DNA of 64,000 nucleotides from Mytilus californianus (GCF_021869535.1 NW_026262701.1:44085278-44149277); one strand, 5' to 3'; shown: positions 35,040-47,619, counted from the first letter of the stretch. Notes: a model not told the origin generated them from the letters alone. Numbers and translations: made by a program.

Positions 35040-35886
35040 CTGAAAGAGATAAATTCATTAAATGTACATATATATCAACCATATAAAGGTTCAAATATTT
35101 AAACAAAAGTATTATTATCGTCACTGTTTGTAGCCTTTCACTTTACATGATTTTCAAATACTTTTAGTTGTATTGTAAATTGACTTAAGAATTTAAAACT
35201 ACTGGTGGCTTTAGTAATAGTGTCATGTTTTTCAGCTGACATTAATGACAAATAAATCTTTAATAAAGGAATCTTGACCATTTGAGGATTTGTTGTCCTT
35301 AAAACGCGTTTTTTTACATTTTTTTGTGAAAGTCTAATTACTTTTTCAAAAATCTTCTTTTCTGAAACTACTTGGCCAAATAAAAACACTTTAATTGAAT
35401 TTCCTTAGAATAACTTGTATATAGATTGTATTCTGGGATTTAAATCATTCAAAAAAAATGGCGGGAGTGTCTAAAAATAGAGCATATGTGTCAAATGAAA
35501 TGTTTGGCTTAAAAAAACAAGAGCAGAAAGAGCAAAACTTACATAGGTGAACGTGTTAAACCGGTTTAGATCTACCTGTCAAGTAATCTTCAGACCAATA
35601 GGACAACTTATTGTTGGGTTACTGCCCCGAAATAGTTTGTTTTTTACAGTATTGGGTTATGTATTATCTTTAATATTATTATAAACGAGAGAAATTAAGT
35701 GTAAATGACAATATTGTTCAGTAAGATCTACAAATAATTCAATATTATACCTTCCACGTTCAATAGCTAGCATGTTGTTACTTAATCTTATTTTTTATTT
35801 TGTCATAGTTTTTAATAGTACTTTTATCTCAATTTAATAACAAATAGTTTTCGCGTTCATACTTTACTCTTAATTGTCTTTGAGTT

Positions 35887-36544
35887 CAGGAGTGGTGTTC
35901 TCGAAGCTATCTTAGGTCTAGGACGTGTCCTAAGAACAACTTATGACAAGTCTTTGTCCTAAGTCGTGTTCTCGAAACTCTCTTAACTTAGGATATATCG
36001 CATTTTTCCTAATTAGGAGTCCTAAGATCATCCTATCTTCATCCACACTTTGTGCATGCTTTTTTGCAATCTTTTTTACGTGAAGTGGAACATGAAATGA
36101 AGCGCACCATCGATTATTAACTAGAATATAAAGAAATTGTGCATGATTTTAAACTTTGAACTTCGTGTTTCACGATACGATGACAATACGATTTTCAAAT
36201 TCTCATTTCAAAACACATTGTATCAAGTTTAAATTACAATCCTTCTTGGTATTATTTTATAATTACATTTGAAATCATGCATTTAATAATACATGTTATT
36301 ATAAAATTTCGTAAACAATTTTATTAATTGGGTCGTCTTTAATAAATGTTTTATCAAAAAATTACTTTAACTATTCAAAATTTCGTACTTAGGATATTTT
36401 TAGGACGTCCTAACATAAGATGCGTCTGAGATAGCTTCGAGACACAACTTAAGAGTGTCCTAAGACGATCCTAAGTCCATCCTAAAATTGGTCTTAGATA
36501 TGACTTAGGACGAATCTTAGGATACTTTCGAGAACACCACCCCT
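35887..36544. mobile_element. CCTAAG-type inverted-end element, copy 1
   Basis: Ends are CAGGAGTGGTGTTCTCGAA and, reversed, CAGGGGTGGTGTTCTCGAA. Both arms (about 120 and 190 bp) are made of short imperfect subrepeats of the form TCCTAAG/CTTAGGA, and GTGTTCTCGAA or TCTCGAAG recurs within them. The middle (about 36080-36370) is AT-rich and noncoding. Non-autonomous, foldback-like. Confidence 0.88.
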
Positions 36545-38790
36545 GAGAAATATACTGGTATGCAGTGACCTGTCAAAGTGGTCAACACGTAACTTTTGTC
36601 GGTTAAACGTAAAATCATCCAAGTTGAAAATATTCTCACTCTAATATTTCAAACAATTGCATCGGTTTTAAATACTTAATTTAACAACCCAACCAATATG
36701 CAAGCAAATAATTCATATTTAAGTTCAGCACCCCATTTAGAATCAATAAGTTCGTCTCATGTTTTCTAGTATGCCAAATTATACCAGGAACATATATATT
36801 GACGTTAGATAAACAGTTCCCAGATTATATATATAGCTCTTCATTGAACTTTTGAATACGGTACAAAGATGATAATCAAAATATAGGATTGGGAGTAAAG
36901 ACAATTCTCACGGGTTTAAGGTTTCCTTCATAAATTTATCATAATATACGTGTACACGACATGGGAAGAATTTCCTTGATACTTACGAATGAAATAAATT
37001 ATTTAAAGGATGTGTGTGCATTGTATACACAATATACAGAACACTGTTGTTGTCAAATGAGGAGCGCGATATTTATTTGTGATTTTACCGCACATAGGGT
37101 CCCATGACTTCTCTTGGTTAATATGGGGAAGGTTTTTCAGAAAATTTCCTAAATTTGATCAAAAGTTATAAAAAAACGGTCCTTAATAGTTTACTTTTGA
37201 GGACAAATAGTAATAACGCTTTCCAGGAGAAAAATATATATTCTTATTTCTTTTTACCGTTCCATTCACAAATGGCTGCGCTCAATTTATTGCATAAAAA
37301 TACATTGTTATCTATACGGTGATAACTATAACCAAGGATTTGTATAGTATACAAATCCGTGCTATAACCCATTTCTGAAATCTTAATACTTTTTGCCGCA
37401 TCAGATACGTGAACATTCCTTGACTTCATACCACAATAATAAAGATTTCAATAAACATTTTAGAAAACACACGAATTCATTCTGGACCCTATTCCTTTTT
37501 GAAAAAATGCTAAAATATTATGTATATTGTTTTAGACAGTCGTTTGTTCAATTTGACATTAAGGACTCTCAACAATGGCAACGGTATGCATGATGTCTGC
37601 GATCGTTACTTTGATTGGAGAAAATTTTGAAATTGAACCAAATACCAACAAAAAAAAAGATATATTCAACAATGAAAGGAAAACATCACGGATATAAAAT
37701 TACTTAAAAATGAAATAATTCACTGACATAAGAATAATTATAGGTAAAGAAAATGGTAGAAATAAACAAATTTGACGATTTCAGTGTATAATAAATACAC
37801 TGATTTGAAACAGACTATCTCAGAAAATTTATTTCAGATAAAAAAATACAGATTCAAAGTATTACCAAACACGACTAAAGTTAATTTGTTTTGTTTAATT
37901 CTCATAAAATTTTTAAAAAATTTTCACTTTGACCCTATGACAAAAATACAACATTTCAAAAAAGAACCACACACTTTATCGGAGTACTGAACATCGGATG
38001 ACTGCAAGTTCTGGTGGATTGTTTCAAGCACTTGTCTGAGAAAAAAAATCACATCTCTATACCTGAAAGTTAGGTTAAGGTACATAGATTTATTTTTTTC
38101 TGAGACAAGTACCTGTGTGAATGATGAATAAATGACAGGGAATTAAACCTCACCCAAATAACTATTACATTGAAGTGATACAATCATTTGTTATCAGTAT
38201 ACTCTGGTTTGTTGTTATATATTATATTAATACTAGTTTATATAATTTTCATCCATTTGTATATATTATTCGATTCTACTATTCTAATGATAGTGCAGTG
38301 CAAGTTCATGGTGGTAAAAATTCGTTTTCTAATGGATTGGATTTGAGTAGGCATTACAATTATATAATGACACCATTTTCCTGTGCCATTTTACGTTTTC
38401 TGTATGCCTATCTACTAGTATTAGATACTTTTGAAATCTTTTATCTCAATGTTTATGAAATATTTGCCACTGGACTTGAAGCAAACAAAAATTAATCAAT
38501 AATCAAGACATCTTCAGAGTATCGAAACATTGGTTCTAGTCTTTAAAATATGAAAAAAATATACAGAACTTTCAAAAGTGATCATCATAATTCGAAGGGA
38601 AAACTAGCACTATATTGACAAAAACACAAAATCGACGCTAAGGAGCGAACCAAGTTCTTACAGTCATTGATATTACGAGTACGGTTATCGTAATCAGACT
38701 CAAAAATCCACCGATTAAAATACTGGATAGTGTGTTTCAGTACAAATTGTATACTCCTTGTACCGATTAAAATTTTAAGATTGGATAACC

Positions 38791-39286
38791 AGGGGCCTGT
38801 TTATCGAAGCAGTCTTAGGATTAGGACCTGTCCTAAGACCAACTTAGGACATATCTTAGTCCTAAGTGGGTTTATCAAACATGTCGTAACTTAGGAAAAT
38901 CCTAGGAATTGTCCTAACTTTAGGATACCAATTTAGGTGTCTTAAGATGGTCTTAGGATGGTCCTAACTTTATGATATATTTAGGATTGTTATTTTATAA
39001 ACAAATATGGCCTATATTGGTTGCATTTACTTTAAGGAACTACCATTTGATTTTTATGACGGGGTGGGGCTAGGATGAAAAATGTTGTTCTTCTTTTTTC
39101 ATTGTTGTAATCTTTGTCTTTCCTTTTTATTTTTCACTCTATTCGGTCTTGCCTTTTTTTTTTAATTAGTTTATCATGACTTATTTTTACATAAATTGTC
39201 ATCTTGCTTTTTTTTGGCAAAGTTGCTCAATCCTGCCTTTTTTTTTACTCCATACTCCTGTCCTGCCTTTTTTCAAAATTCATCCT

Positions 39287-39318
<32 letters not shown>

Positions 39319-40062
39319 TTAAAAATCAAATGGTAGTTCCTTTAATGCATATTAAATTCCTATCCCTCTTTTCAGCACCACTTGTTGCAACATTTGGCAA
39401 TTTACCAAAAAGCAAAGGGTTACTCTTGTCCACGTCGTCCAAGAGAGTCTGTAGTTTTGCATCGGTAGAATTCGAATTTCGTCTCTTATATTCACACGTA
39501 TCATCGCATGTTATTTGCAGTAATAAAATAGTTGAAGTACTCAGTATTTCTATGAAAGATGCACGAGATTTGCCTTTGAACTTTTAACTATGAAACCGTG
39601 ACACTTCGAATTCAGCTCACTCAAAGCATATAATGATTTTACCGATTATATATTTTATTTTAAATATTTATAATTCGTTTGTTTCAATTCTTATATAAAA
39701 CGTAGTTATATTTTTTTGTCTTATGTTTTGTTTTATGAGTTAAAATGTACCATTAAAATATAAAAAGTATTTATCACCTTTAATTTAAAACTAATAATTA
39801 TTTTCTCATTATTTATCTTTTTTTAAAATTATAGTTATTGGTTAAATTTGATACAATATTTTCATTTTTTCATTTTCGATTTGTTATTTTCTTTTACGCC
39901 AATACTTAGGACAGCGGTTAGGACATCCTAGCTAAGATAATCCTAAGATAGCTTCGATGTGCATGCTGAGACATGTCGTAAGTCGGTCCTAACTTTATCC
40001 TAATTTCTGTCCTAAGAAATTCGTAGGACCGATCTTAGGACAGTTTCGATAAACAGGCCCCT
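38791..40062. mobile_element. CCTAAG-type inverted-end element, copy 2
   Basis: Ends are AGGGGCCTGTTTATCGAA in inverted orientation at both edges. The arms carry the same CCTAAG subrepeats as copy 1, with internal TTTATCAAAC and TTCGATGTG echoes of the terminus. The middle is T-rich with TCCTGCCTTTTTT repeats and a 29-base C run. The terminus differs from copy 1 (TTTATCGAA against GTTCTCGAA), so this is a related subfamily. The 127-codon frame inside is not a gene. Confidence 0.88.
39290..39318 (+). repeat. Homopolymer of 29 C
   Basis: Uninterrupted C run inside the CCTAAG-type element. Exact length may be unreliable in assembly. Confidence 0.95.
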
Positions 40063-40867
40063 GCTGGCAGGTGACGAGTCACTTTCTGTGATTCTTGATA
40101 AGACTTGGTATGTGTATTTGACATCACGCTATGAGGGCCAACAATTTAATTGAAAATGGATTTATATTTGATAGTTATAAGAAATTGACCATTGTTATAT
40201 AAATCACTAACTTCATTGACTTTATAAATCTTAGGCTGTTTCAATCAAATTTCTACTTTTTTACGTTTTATGTACCACAAAGATTACGGGGTTTTCTAAT
40301 TGGGTAAATGCCCGTCCACATGATGAAAATGCACACATGCATCTCAATCATGTTAATATGCACATGTGCAAATTTGCTTATCTATATAATAGTAAATATA
40401 GTATTTATTACGTTTACATGGATAAACCTAGGCTAATTTCCACACACATTGGCCATACAAATATATTTTTCAAGAATAAAACTTTGATAGTCGAATCATT
40501 TTATAAACAAAAGAACACTCTTCAATAAAGGAGAATTTAATATATTTGGAATAATATATATCATCATATATCTCCTTTTTATTTGATGTTTTTATCTTAT
40601 AGAATCAGACATTCATCAAATTTCATGATATTTTCCCACTCTGAATGGAGTACAAAAACAGGGAGGGGTCTTTTGGCAAAATATATTTTTTAAAGCATTG
40701 GACATCAAGTTCTTGCATATGCACGTTATAAACATTTTTGTCTTTATGCATAGATATCGTTTAAACAAGAAAGTGAACATTTGTACATGTGAGCAGATCT
40801 CGAGCTTAATTAGTTATCGTATACTCTGGAACGAGTTTCCCAAGGCTGACTGGATAATAGAAATATG

Positions 40868-41080
40868 TATGTTAATTTTAATTCATTTATATGTTTCAGA
40901 GTTTAGTGAGACGTCATTTTCAGTGTACTAGTACATATTTGTGTTTATGGGCCAGCTGAAGCCCGCCATCGGTATTTTCTTGTTGTGTTGAAGATCCACT
41001 GGTGGCCTTTGGCTGTTTTCATCTCTTTGGTCGGGTTGTTGTGTCTTGGACACATTTCCCCTTTCTATTCTTAATTACGC
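40868..41080 (+). repeat. Dispersed repeat D
   Basis: Second full copy of the 14620-14885 repeat: GGGCCAGCTGAAGCCCGCC, TTGAAGATCCACTGGTGGCC, TTTGGCTGTTTTCATCTC, GACACATTTCCCC. Confidence 0.8.
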
Positions 41081-41673
41081 TTTTGACAAATGTTTGCGCT
41101 TCTTCTGATTGACAGCAAGACCCTTTCCAAAGTGTGGAGTCAGTTCGACAGTGCTGAATGTAAATACGCACACACGCCCAGGAAAAACAAGGACGTTTAA
41201 AATCCTATTCCTCTTGTAGAAAGATGGGCGAGAACACTGCTCCCAAAATACCCTTGCAACAACCCTTTGAAGTCCGAATTGTTTTTTGGGGGCTACCATC
41301 AAATAGTCAGTGACACACACCTCACTTTTTAGTCATTATTAGAAGATTCGTAATACGGAAATTCATCTGAAGAATATTTTTGAAGTATGCAGCGTTAAAT
41401 GACTGCACTTTTTTTTAACTATTAAGACCATCAAATCATTTGCATGCATGTTTACTCTGTATGTCAAAACGTTTCTATCGCCTTATACATATATACAGGT
41501 ATATCTTTATACAAAACGCAGTCTTCAACCGTTGGTTCACGGACAGTGGGCAAATTGGACACCGACCTTTCGCCATAATGATTTAAAAAAAAAAACTAAA
41601 CGAAACAACAATATAAAAAACATCATTAATACGTTAAAAAAATGTAATAATAACGCAAACAATGTTTACTCAC

Positions 41674-41740
41674 CTCTATCTTCTGACTTTGAAATGGCCT
41701 CTTCCTCGTGAAAATTATAGACGTCTATTCCTTCCATGAC
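41674..41740 (-). CDS. Possible first coding exon, minus strand
   Basis: Acceptor ATTTTAG, then GTC and ATG, 21 codons plus one base (MEGIDVYNFHEEEAISKSED...), donor GTGAGT. Good splice sites and acidic content make it a likely exon. It could be the start of the gene ending at 34047, but phase 1 needs at least one more exon between, which I could not find. Confidence 0.45.
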
Positions 41741-42049
41741 CTAAAATATCGAATTTGAATTTTGAACCAATGAAAGAATAGAGATGAATGCGCTATTTTT
41801 CAAATTTTGAATCATATTCAACAATCGTTGACATTTTAATGATGGAAATTCATATTGGAATATAAGTTACTGTAACTCAAAAATACTAATATACAACAAA
41901 AACGTAAAAATATGTATATTGAATACGCGTTTTGGACCTATTATTGATTTTAACTAAAAAAAGATGATTTGTGAAATTGAGTTTATTTACTTTAATTCAA
42001 AAATTTGATTATTTTTTGAATTTTGTATGACATTGTATTTTGCACACAG

Positions 42050-42202
42050 TTAGTGAACAACTGGCAAAACTAACTATCTGTGGAAAAGTGCTGGATATAT
42101 ATTTTAAAAGCATGTCGGAAAACTTTTTATATAACACTTTTGTGAAAAAACAACATACGACAGAGGGAATTTCAACATTGGAGCATGAAGATAGTGAAAT
42201 CG
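42050..42202 (+). CDS. Possible isolated exon, plus strand
   Basis: Acceptor TTGCACACAG and donor GTGAGT bound a 153-nt open segment, phase 1 to 1, encoding SEQLAKLTICGKVLDIYFKS and on to HEDSEI. No family recognised and no partner exon found. May be chance. Confidence 0.25.
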
Positions 42203-42949
42203 GTGAGTATTACTTTTGTTTTACTTTAAATGGAGCTAAATTTTTATTCTTATTTAACAAAATTGATTCGTGGCAAATGGACAAATACCAAGAAAAATAT
42301 ACATCCATAAATTTGCACACAATAAAAAAATTCAATTATACATTAAATAAATATATATCAGAAGTTTAAATAATATTTCCCAAATCAGGATAGGAATGAA
42401 AATTCTGCAACACAAAATGCGAATAAAAAATAGCACATGTAGCCTCTTAATGCATATGGAAGCGAATATCCAATCCGCACCTCCTTTTCACATTAAATTA
42501 TCAAATGATCGTCAACCTAGTTTTCCAGAATAATATCGTTGATGTTTAGCCGCATATAATTATATAACATTAAAAAAAAACGTTTCAATGTATTTTAAGT
42601 AGTGTACATGATACTAGAAATAAACAAAAACAAAAAAACATGTGAAAGAAATAAAAGTCAAAAATTAAAAAAAAATATGACTTCCCTATCTGCCTAAAAA
42701 AAAGGATGAGAATGAATATATGTATTTGAATCTATTTACAGTGGTGCCAGTTTTATTATGCGAAAAAGTTAACAATTTAAAAAATATTTCAAGCGGATTG
42801 TAAACGGAACTGAAACTTAAAATTCAGAAACGAAAAGAAACCCGTAAATTTAATTAATATAACATTCCCGATCTTAACTATAAAATACTATTAATAAACA
42901 TTTGTTCGTCATCATCATTATCAATACTACATTGTATAAATATATTTAG

Positions 42950-43146
42950 CAGGATTAATATTGTTATTGTTTATTATAATATGATATTAATAATATTGAT
43001 AATTATCATATTTTTTTAGGATTATAACCACATATTTAATATTATTTTAAAGTTTATTATTATGATAATTTCATTATCATTATCATAATGTTGTTTTTAT
43101 TATTATTACTATTATCATAATGTTGTTTTTATTCTTATTATTATTA

Positions 43147-43219
<73 letters not shown>

Positions 43220-43220
43220 A
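42950..43220. repeat. AT-rich simple sequence with (ATT)n microsatellite
   Basis: The purest run, about 43136-43219, is ATT/TTA with a single phase break. Upstream bases are a decayed ATTATC/TTATTA mix that also contains two copies of TTATCATAATGTTGTTTTTATT. Confidence 0.95.
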
Positions 43221-44267
43221 AATGCATGTATTTGTTTATATTTATATCTATTTATTCAAATTTTAATTATCTAAATCTTGAAATATCACTTTTAATATTA
43301 TTTTTAAAAGTTCATGAATGCGAATCTTGCCACACATACTTAGCTTATACGTACCTTCAAGAAAATAAACTGTAGAAATCCAAGTGAAAGTTAAGATGTG
43401 TACAGGGTTAACAAAATGAACCGTGTGCTATGCTGTGGCGGGAGACAAACGCTAAATATATAAATAAACCACCGCGTGTGACAGTAAGTAACCCATATGG
43501 TTCATAATCTGGATTAAGATTTATCTTCGAGATGTAAAGCATCCAACTGTGTAGTGTTACAACGATAATTATACTCTTGGCATTTCTTATCAGATGAAAG
43601 ACTTGTTTTTCGGATAGAAAAGCAGACCCTTTTGTTTGACAGTTTTCAGCTAATTATCATCTGTTTCAGAATTCTGTAATTTGAAATACTTGCTACATAC
43701 ATACACCATTTAATTTCCGTTGACCGCCTGAGGCCAGGCTAACTTAAAAGAAAAAGTATCTGTTCTCACATCTTAAGACAAAAAGGTCAGTTCCAATGAC
43801 CCAAAAATAACAATGCCATGTTCCCTTACGATTTATATTTTATGATTTTATTTTAAAACAGTAAGAAATCGAACAAGTTGCATTAAAAAAAAGGTCATTT
43901 GTGAACAAAGAGGTAGACCTATACAACATATAGTCACGTTTATACCAGGTGATCATAGATCATTGTTTGTAGATATATAAACATAATTCTAAAATTGAAT
44001 ATGTTATTATTTTAATAAAACAATATAAGTTATCATACTTTTAACTAACTTTGAACCGAATAAAGATACTTTTTTGAATACCTGTATTGAGATTATCTGT
44101 TTTTATTTTTGCTGCCCTGGGATTGTTTTCATAGTATTCTGAATTGTGTTGATTTCTGATTATTTTGTTACTTTGATATAATTGCCATCGAATCAGTAAG
44201 GGTACATGATTGTATTTCTCACCAATAACATTATATCATTATTAAACACATATAACATACCCTGTAA

Positions 44268-44610
44268 GAAGAAAGAGATGTGGTTTGATTGTCAATGAGA
44301 CATAGATCCACCAAAGTTAAAATGAAGTGGAAAAAAGCAACCGTACGGCCTTCAACAATGAAGAAAAGCTCTTACCTTATATCTTGTAAAATTTGAAATG
44401 ATTCAAGTGAGAAAACTAACGACCTAATTTATAACAAAATAATTTACGATTTACAAATATACAACTACAACTACAGAACTACAGGCTTCTCCTTACTTGA
44501 GACAGGCGTCAGCCCTCTCCTAACATAGGACAGTGCTGTAACAGTACAACATAAGAACAAACTATAACAATAGTGCACATGCTCTAATGTCTCATCTGGT
44601 TTACATTTGG
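44268..44610 (-). mobile_element. Retroelement A tail, diverged
   Basis: GAGATGTGGTTTGATTGTCAATG, CAACCGTACGGCCTTCAACAATG, AGAAAACTAACGACC and ACAGTGCTGTAACAGTA follow the element A tail in order. Confidence 0.8.
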
Positions 44611-44659
44611 TTGAAATCATTTTGAAAGTATGCGAATTGAAGGTTTTACTACAAGTATC

Positions 44660-45095
44660 ATATATAATTAACACTGTCAATGATCCATGAAAATGAAGTC
44701 ACGGTTTAATTAACTTTGCCAGACAGATATTTACACCGTACAGTCATTCCATAAACCAAATATAGTTGTCATAACGCTTATAGTACCCGAGATTCAAACC
44801 ACTTAATCTTAACATTGACCAATGAAGCATGAACATGAGGTCAAGGTAGTACAAACCCTGCCAGACAGACATGAACACCTTACAATCATTCCATACACCA
44901 ATTATAAATAGCCTATTGTTTATAGTAACTGATAAACTGACCTATTCACAAAAAACTAAACATTGTTCAATGAACCATGAAAATGAGTTCGAGGTCAGAC
45001 GAAACCAGCCAGTCAGACATATACATCTAACAATCATTTCATACACCAAACATGGCGTCCCTATTGCTTATAGTATCTGAGTATCTGAGAAATAG
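44660..45095. repeat. Tandem repeat, about 150-bp unit, three diverged copies
   Basis: Each unit has TGCCAGACAGA(T/C)AT or AGCCAGTCAGACATA, then CAATCATTCCATACACCAA, then GCTTATAGTA, then a GACC...CAATGAACCATGAA(A)ATGAG block. Resembles a mussel tandem repeat with a GAGGTC(G)AGGTCA signature. Confidence 0.8.
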
Positions 45096-45099
45096 ACCT

Positions 45100-45275
45100 T
45101 TCTTATGACAAGGACGTCTATTGTGCTGGTCTTAGGACACGCCTTAGTCGTCATGTTAAAGAAATAAGATAGAGAATGGAAATCTCCAAAGATAAGACAT
45201 ATTACAGATATGGTACTACAGCTAGAATATGTATATTTATACACAAGTGTTTTTGGATGGACTTAGGGTAGTCCT
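45100..45275. mobile_element. Fragment of CCTAAG-type element
   Basis: CTGGTCTTAGGACACGCCTTAG at the left and GGACTTAGGGTAGTCCTAAAAG at the right, facing each other around 100 bp. A small eroded member of the family at 35887 and 38791. Confidence 0.5.
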
Positions 45276-45809
45276 AAAAGTCACGATAAATTTGTGATTT
45301 CACTATGAACCCTGCTTTGTGTAATACAGACACAGTGGGCCAATTGTTTTAAATTGTAGGTCATAAGATAATACTTTAAGTTAACAGGAGGATTTTCTTC
45401 AACTGTTCTTTGGTAATCAGTATTTGAAGAATTTATTTTTGTGCAGATACTATCCCTTTTCTTTTCTAAATATACAGTCCGCCAAAAGTTGAGCACCACC
45501 TATTTTTATTGCATCGAAATTTTTTTCATTTAAAAAAATCAGTTAATCCTCGAAAAGGAGAAAATATTTATGTAGCAATTTTGCTAACATATACCATAAA
45601 CAAACCGTAGACTTGAGTTTGTTAACGTATGTAGGTTCTATGCATTTGAAATTTGCGTTCATAGAAATAGTGAAAATTATTCAAATCAGAAACGAAATTT
45701 AAGGTTCACTGTGATTTTATTTTTTTACAAAAATTGATTACCCAATATCATTAAAAGTCTCCACAAATAATCTTTGGTATCTTCGGCAAATTTAATGTCA
45801 ATATTTGAG

Positions 45810-47129
45810 TCAATAGGATGTGTAACACCCTCTCTTCCGGTACAGTTCCATAACACGGAGTCTCATAATCTGTACAAGTATTCTGAACTTTAGTTGATCA
45901 CATTTATTCCATTCAGCAACAATTGCGCTTCTTAAATCGCTAAGATTTTGCAAATGTGGATCTCTGCGATTGAGATTTCTGCCAATGGCATCCCAGACAT
46001 GTTCGATAGGGTTCATGTCTGGAGACATGGAAGGCCAAACGATAGTGTCAACGGCTTCTTGCTCTTTCTACTCTTTGTACTTGGTTACAATCCTTGCCTT
46101 GTGTGGGCTAGCATTGTCGTACATGCACAAGGGTCTTGAAGCAAGTGGAGGATTATCAAAATGAGGGACTACAATGTTTCTAAGCACCAAATCCCTGTAT
46201 GTCTGTCCGTTCATGTTACCATGCAGAATATGCATTGTGCCTGTCCCAAATCAGGAGCCTGTAATTCAGTGATTGTCGTTTGTTTATGTGTTACATATTT
46301 GTTTTTCGTTCATTTTTTGTACATAAATTAGGCCGTTAGTTTTCTCGTTTGAATTGTTTTACATTGTCATTTCGGGGCCTTTTATAGCTGACTGTGTGGT
46401 ATGGGCTTTGCTCATTGTTGAAGGCCGTACGGTGACCTATAGTTGTTAATTTCTGTGTCATTTGGTCTCTTGTGGAGAGTTGTCTCATTGGCAATCATAC
46501 CACATCTTCTTTTTTATATCTACCACCTTACAGCAGTATGAGAAGAAACCCCCATACTGTAACGCCACCAGCAACGTATGCAGTCGTTGGGCAAATGTTG
46601 TTTGGTCATTAGCAGTTTTATTTCCACTACAAACTCGTATTATGCAGTCTATTGGTCGTAACAGAAACCGACTCTCATTTGACCAATGAACATTTTGCCA
46701 GCTTCTCATGTTCCATCGTCGATGGTCATTAGCCCTTTGAAACATGATTATACGGTGCCTGGCTGTTACGGCAGTTCTCTTGACAACACGACGTGCTCTT
46801 AGGTAGCCTCTATGAAGTCGACGGACCAATGTTCGAACACTAACATGACCACCTGGACGCTAGTGATGTCTAAGTTGTGAGGCAGGAGTAAATGGGTTGG
46901 CTTTAGCACAACCAATAAGGAGTCTGTTATCACGATCGGTAGTTAAACGGGGTCTTCCGGACCTTTATCTATCATTTACAGTTCCTGTGTCAACATGGCG
47001 TTGTAAAAATCTAACAATGACGGTGTGTTTAACATTGAAATGGTTACCTATGCAACTAGTGCTCCTACCAGCATTTGACATGTCAATTGATTGTCATGGT
47101 TCAGTCACATATAACTTACCCCTTGCCAT
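45810..47129 (-). pseudogene. Tc1-like transposase, inactivated
   Basis: Reads from MARGK (47129) through a helix-turn-helix remnant (KHTVIVRFLQRH...GTVND), SGRPRLTTDRDNRLL, NPFTPASQLR, SVRTLVRRLHRGYLRARRVV, WQNVHWSNESRFLL (first catalytic Asp replaced by Asn in the WSDESRF block), MNGQTYRDLVL, MYDNASPHKARI (second Asp) and SPDMNPIEHVWDAIGRNLNR (the DDE/D glutamate). Several stops, frameshifts and the nested insertion between KVVD and MHILHGN make it nonfunctional. Tc1 transposases cut and paste at TA sites. Confidence 0.93.
46230..46518 (+). mobile_element. Retroelement A tail nested in the Tc1-like element
   Basis: Near-identical to 25270-25557, from GTGCCTGTCCCAAATCAGG to ACCACATCTTCTTTTTTATA. 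Interrupts the transposase, so it inserted after the transposon. Confidence 0.93.
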
Positions 47130-47619
47130 ATTTCACAGTGATTTGGTGAAGGTCAAATTTCATCTGTACGTGGGACAGTAGGTAGATGATTTAAAGGCAT
47201 CGAAACAGTGTATTCGAAAAAGTGCAGATGACCTTGAATAAAAAAATGCTTGGCGAGTTTATCGGAGTTTATTTTTTTTTTGTCGTAATGAATTTTCTTA
47301 GTGTATGTTATAGGCAATTCATAACACCAAACATAAATATTTGTTTCGCAATAGTTAAAAAAATATTGCCAGTTATATTTAGGTGGAGCTTAACTTTTGG
47401 TTGACTGTATATAATTCGTCGTCATATTTGACAGTACTCTGAATATTTCTTTTTTAATTTCTTGATTCGGCCAGCAGAATTTGAATTTTGGTACAATCGA
47501 TATCTGTTTTGTTTTGTACTGGATTCTAATTAAAATATTTTAGAATTCTTATTTCTACTAGTAGATATTGGTATTCGGAATTGCACTAGAAAATTCAGAG
47601 GCCATTTCAATGAAAGTCT

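Larger units (their letters stand above)
45475..47407 (-). mobile_element. Tc1/mariner-like DNA transposon, inactive, with nested insertion
   Basis: Inverted ends CAGTCCGCCAAAAGTTGAGC and CAGTCAACCAAAAGTTAAGC (reverse of the right edge), each continuing with a CCACCT, and bounded by TA on both sides. A single decayed minus-strand transposase fills the interior. About 290 bp of retroelement A tail is inserted at 46230-46518. Without it the element is about 1.64 kb, the usual Tc1 length. Confidence 0.93.

Noticed and set aside
35138-35389. 83-codon minus-strand frame between the unrecognised gene's exons
   Set aside because: It looks protein-like and has an AG upstream, but it ends in a stop and no phase or donor links it to the neighbouring exons. 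Kept out for lack of support.
37244-37429. 61-codon minus-strand frame
   Set aside because: Contains the AAGGATTTGTAT palindrome found elsewhere, so it is at least partly repeat; no donor after it.
39204-39587. 127-codon plus-strand frame with a polyproline tract
   Set aside because: The prolines come from a 29-base C run within a noncoding inverted-end element; no family match and low-complexity flanks.
46462-46689. Plus-strand frames over the Tc1 element (45948-47181)
   Set aside because: They are antisense shadows of the dead transposase and of the nested retroelement tail.
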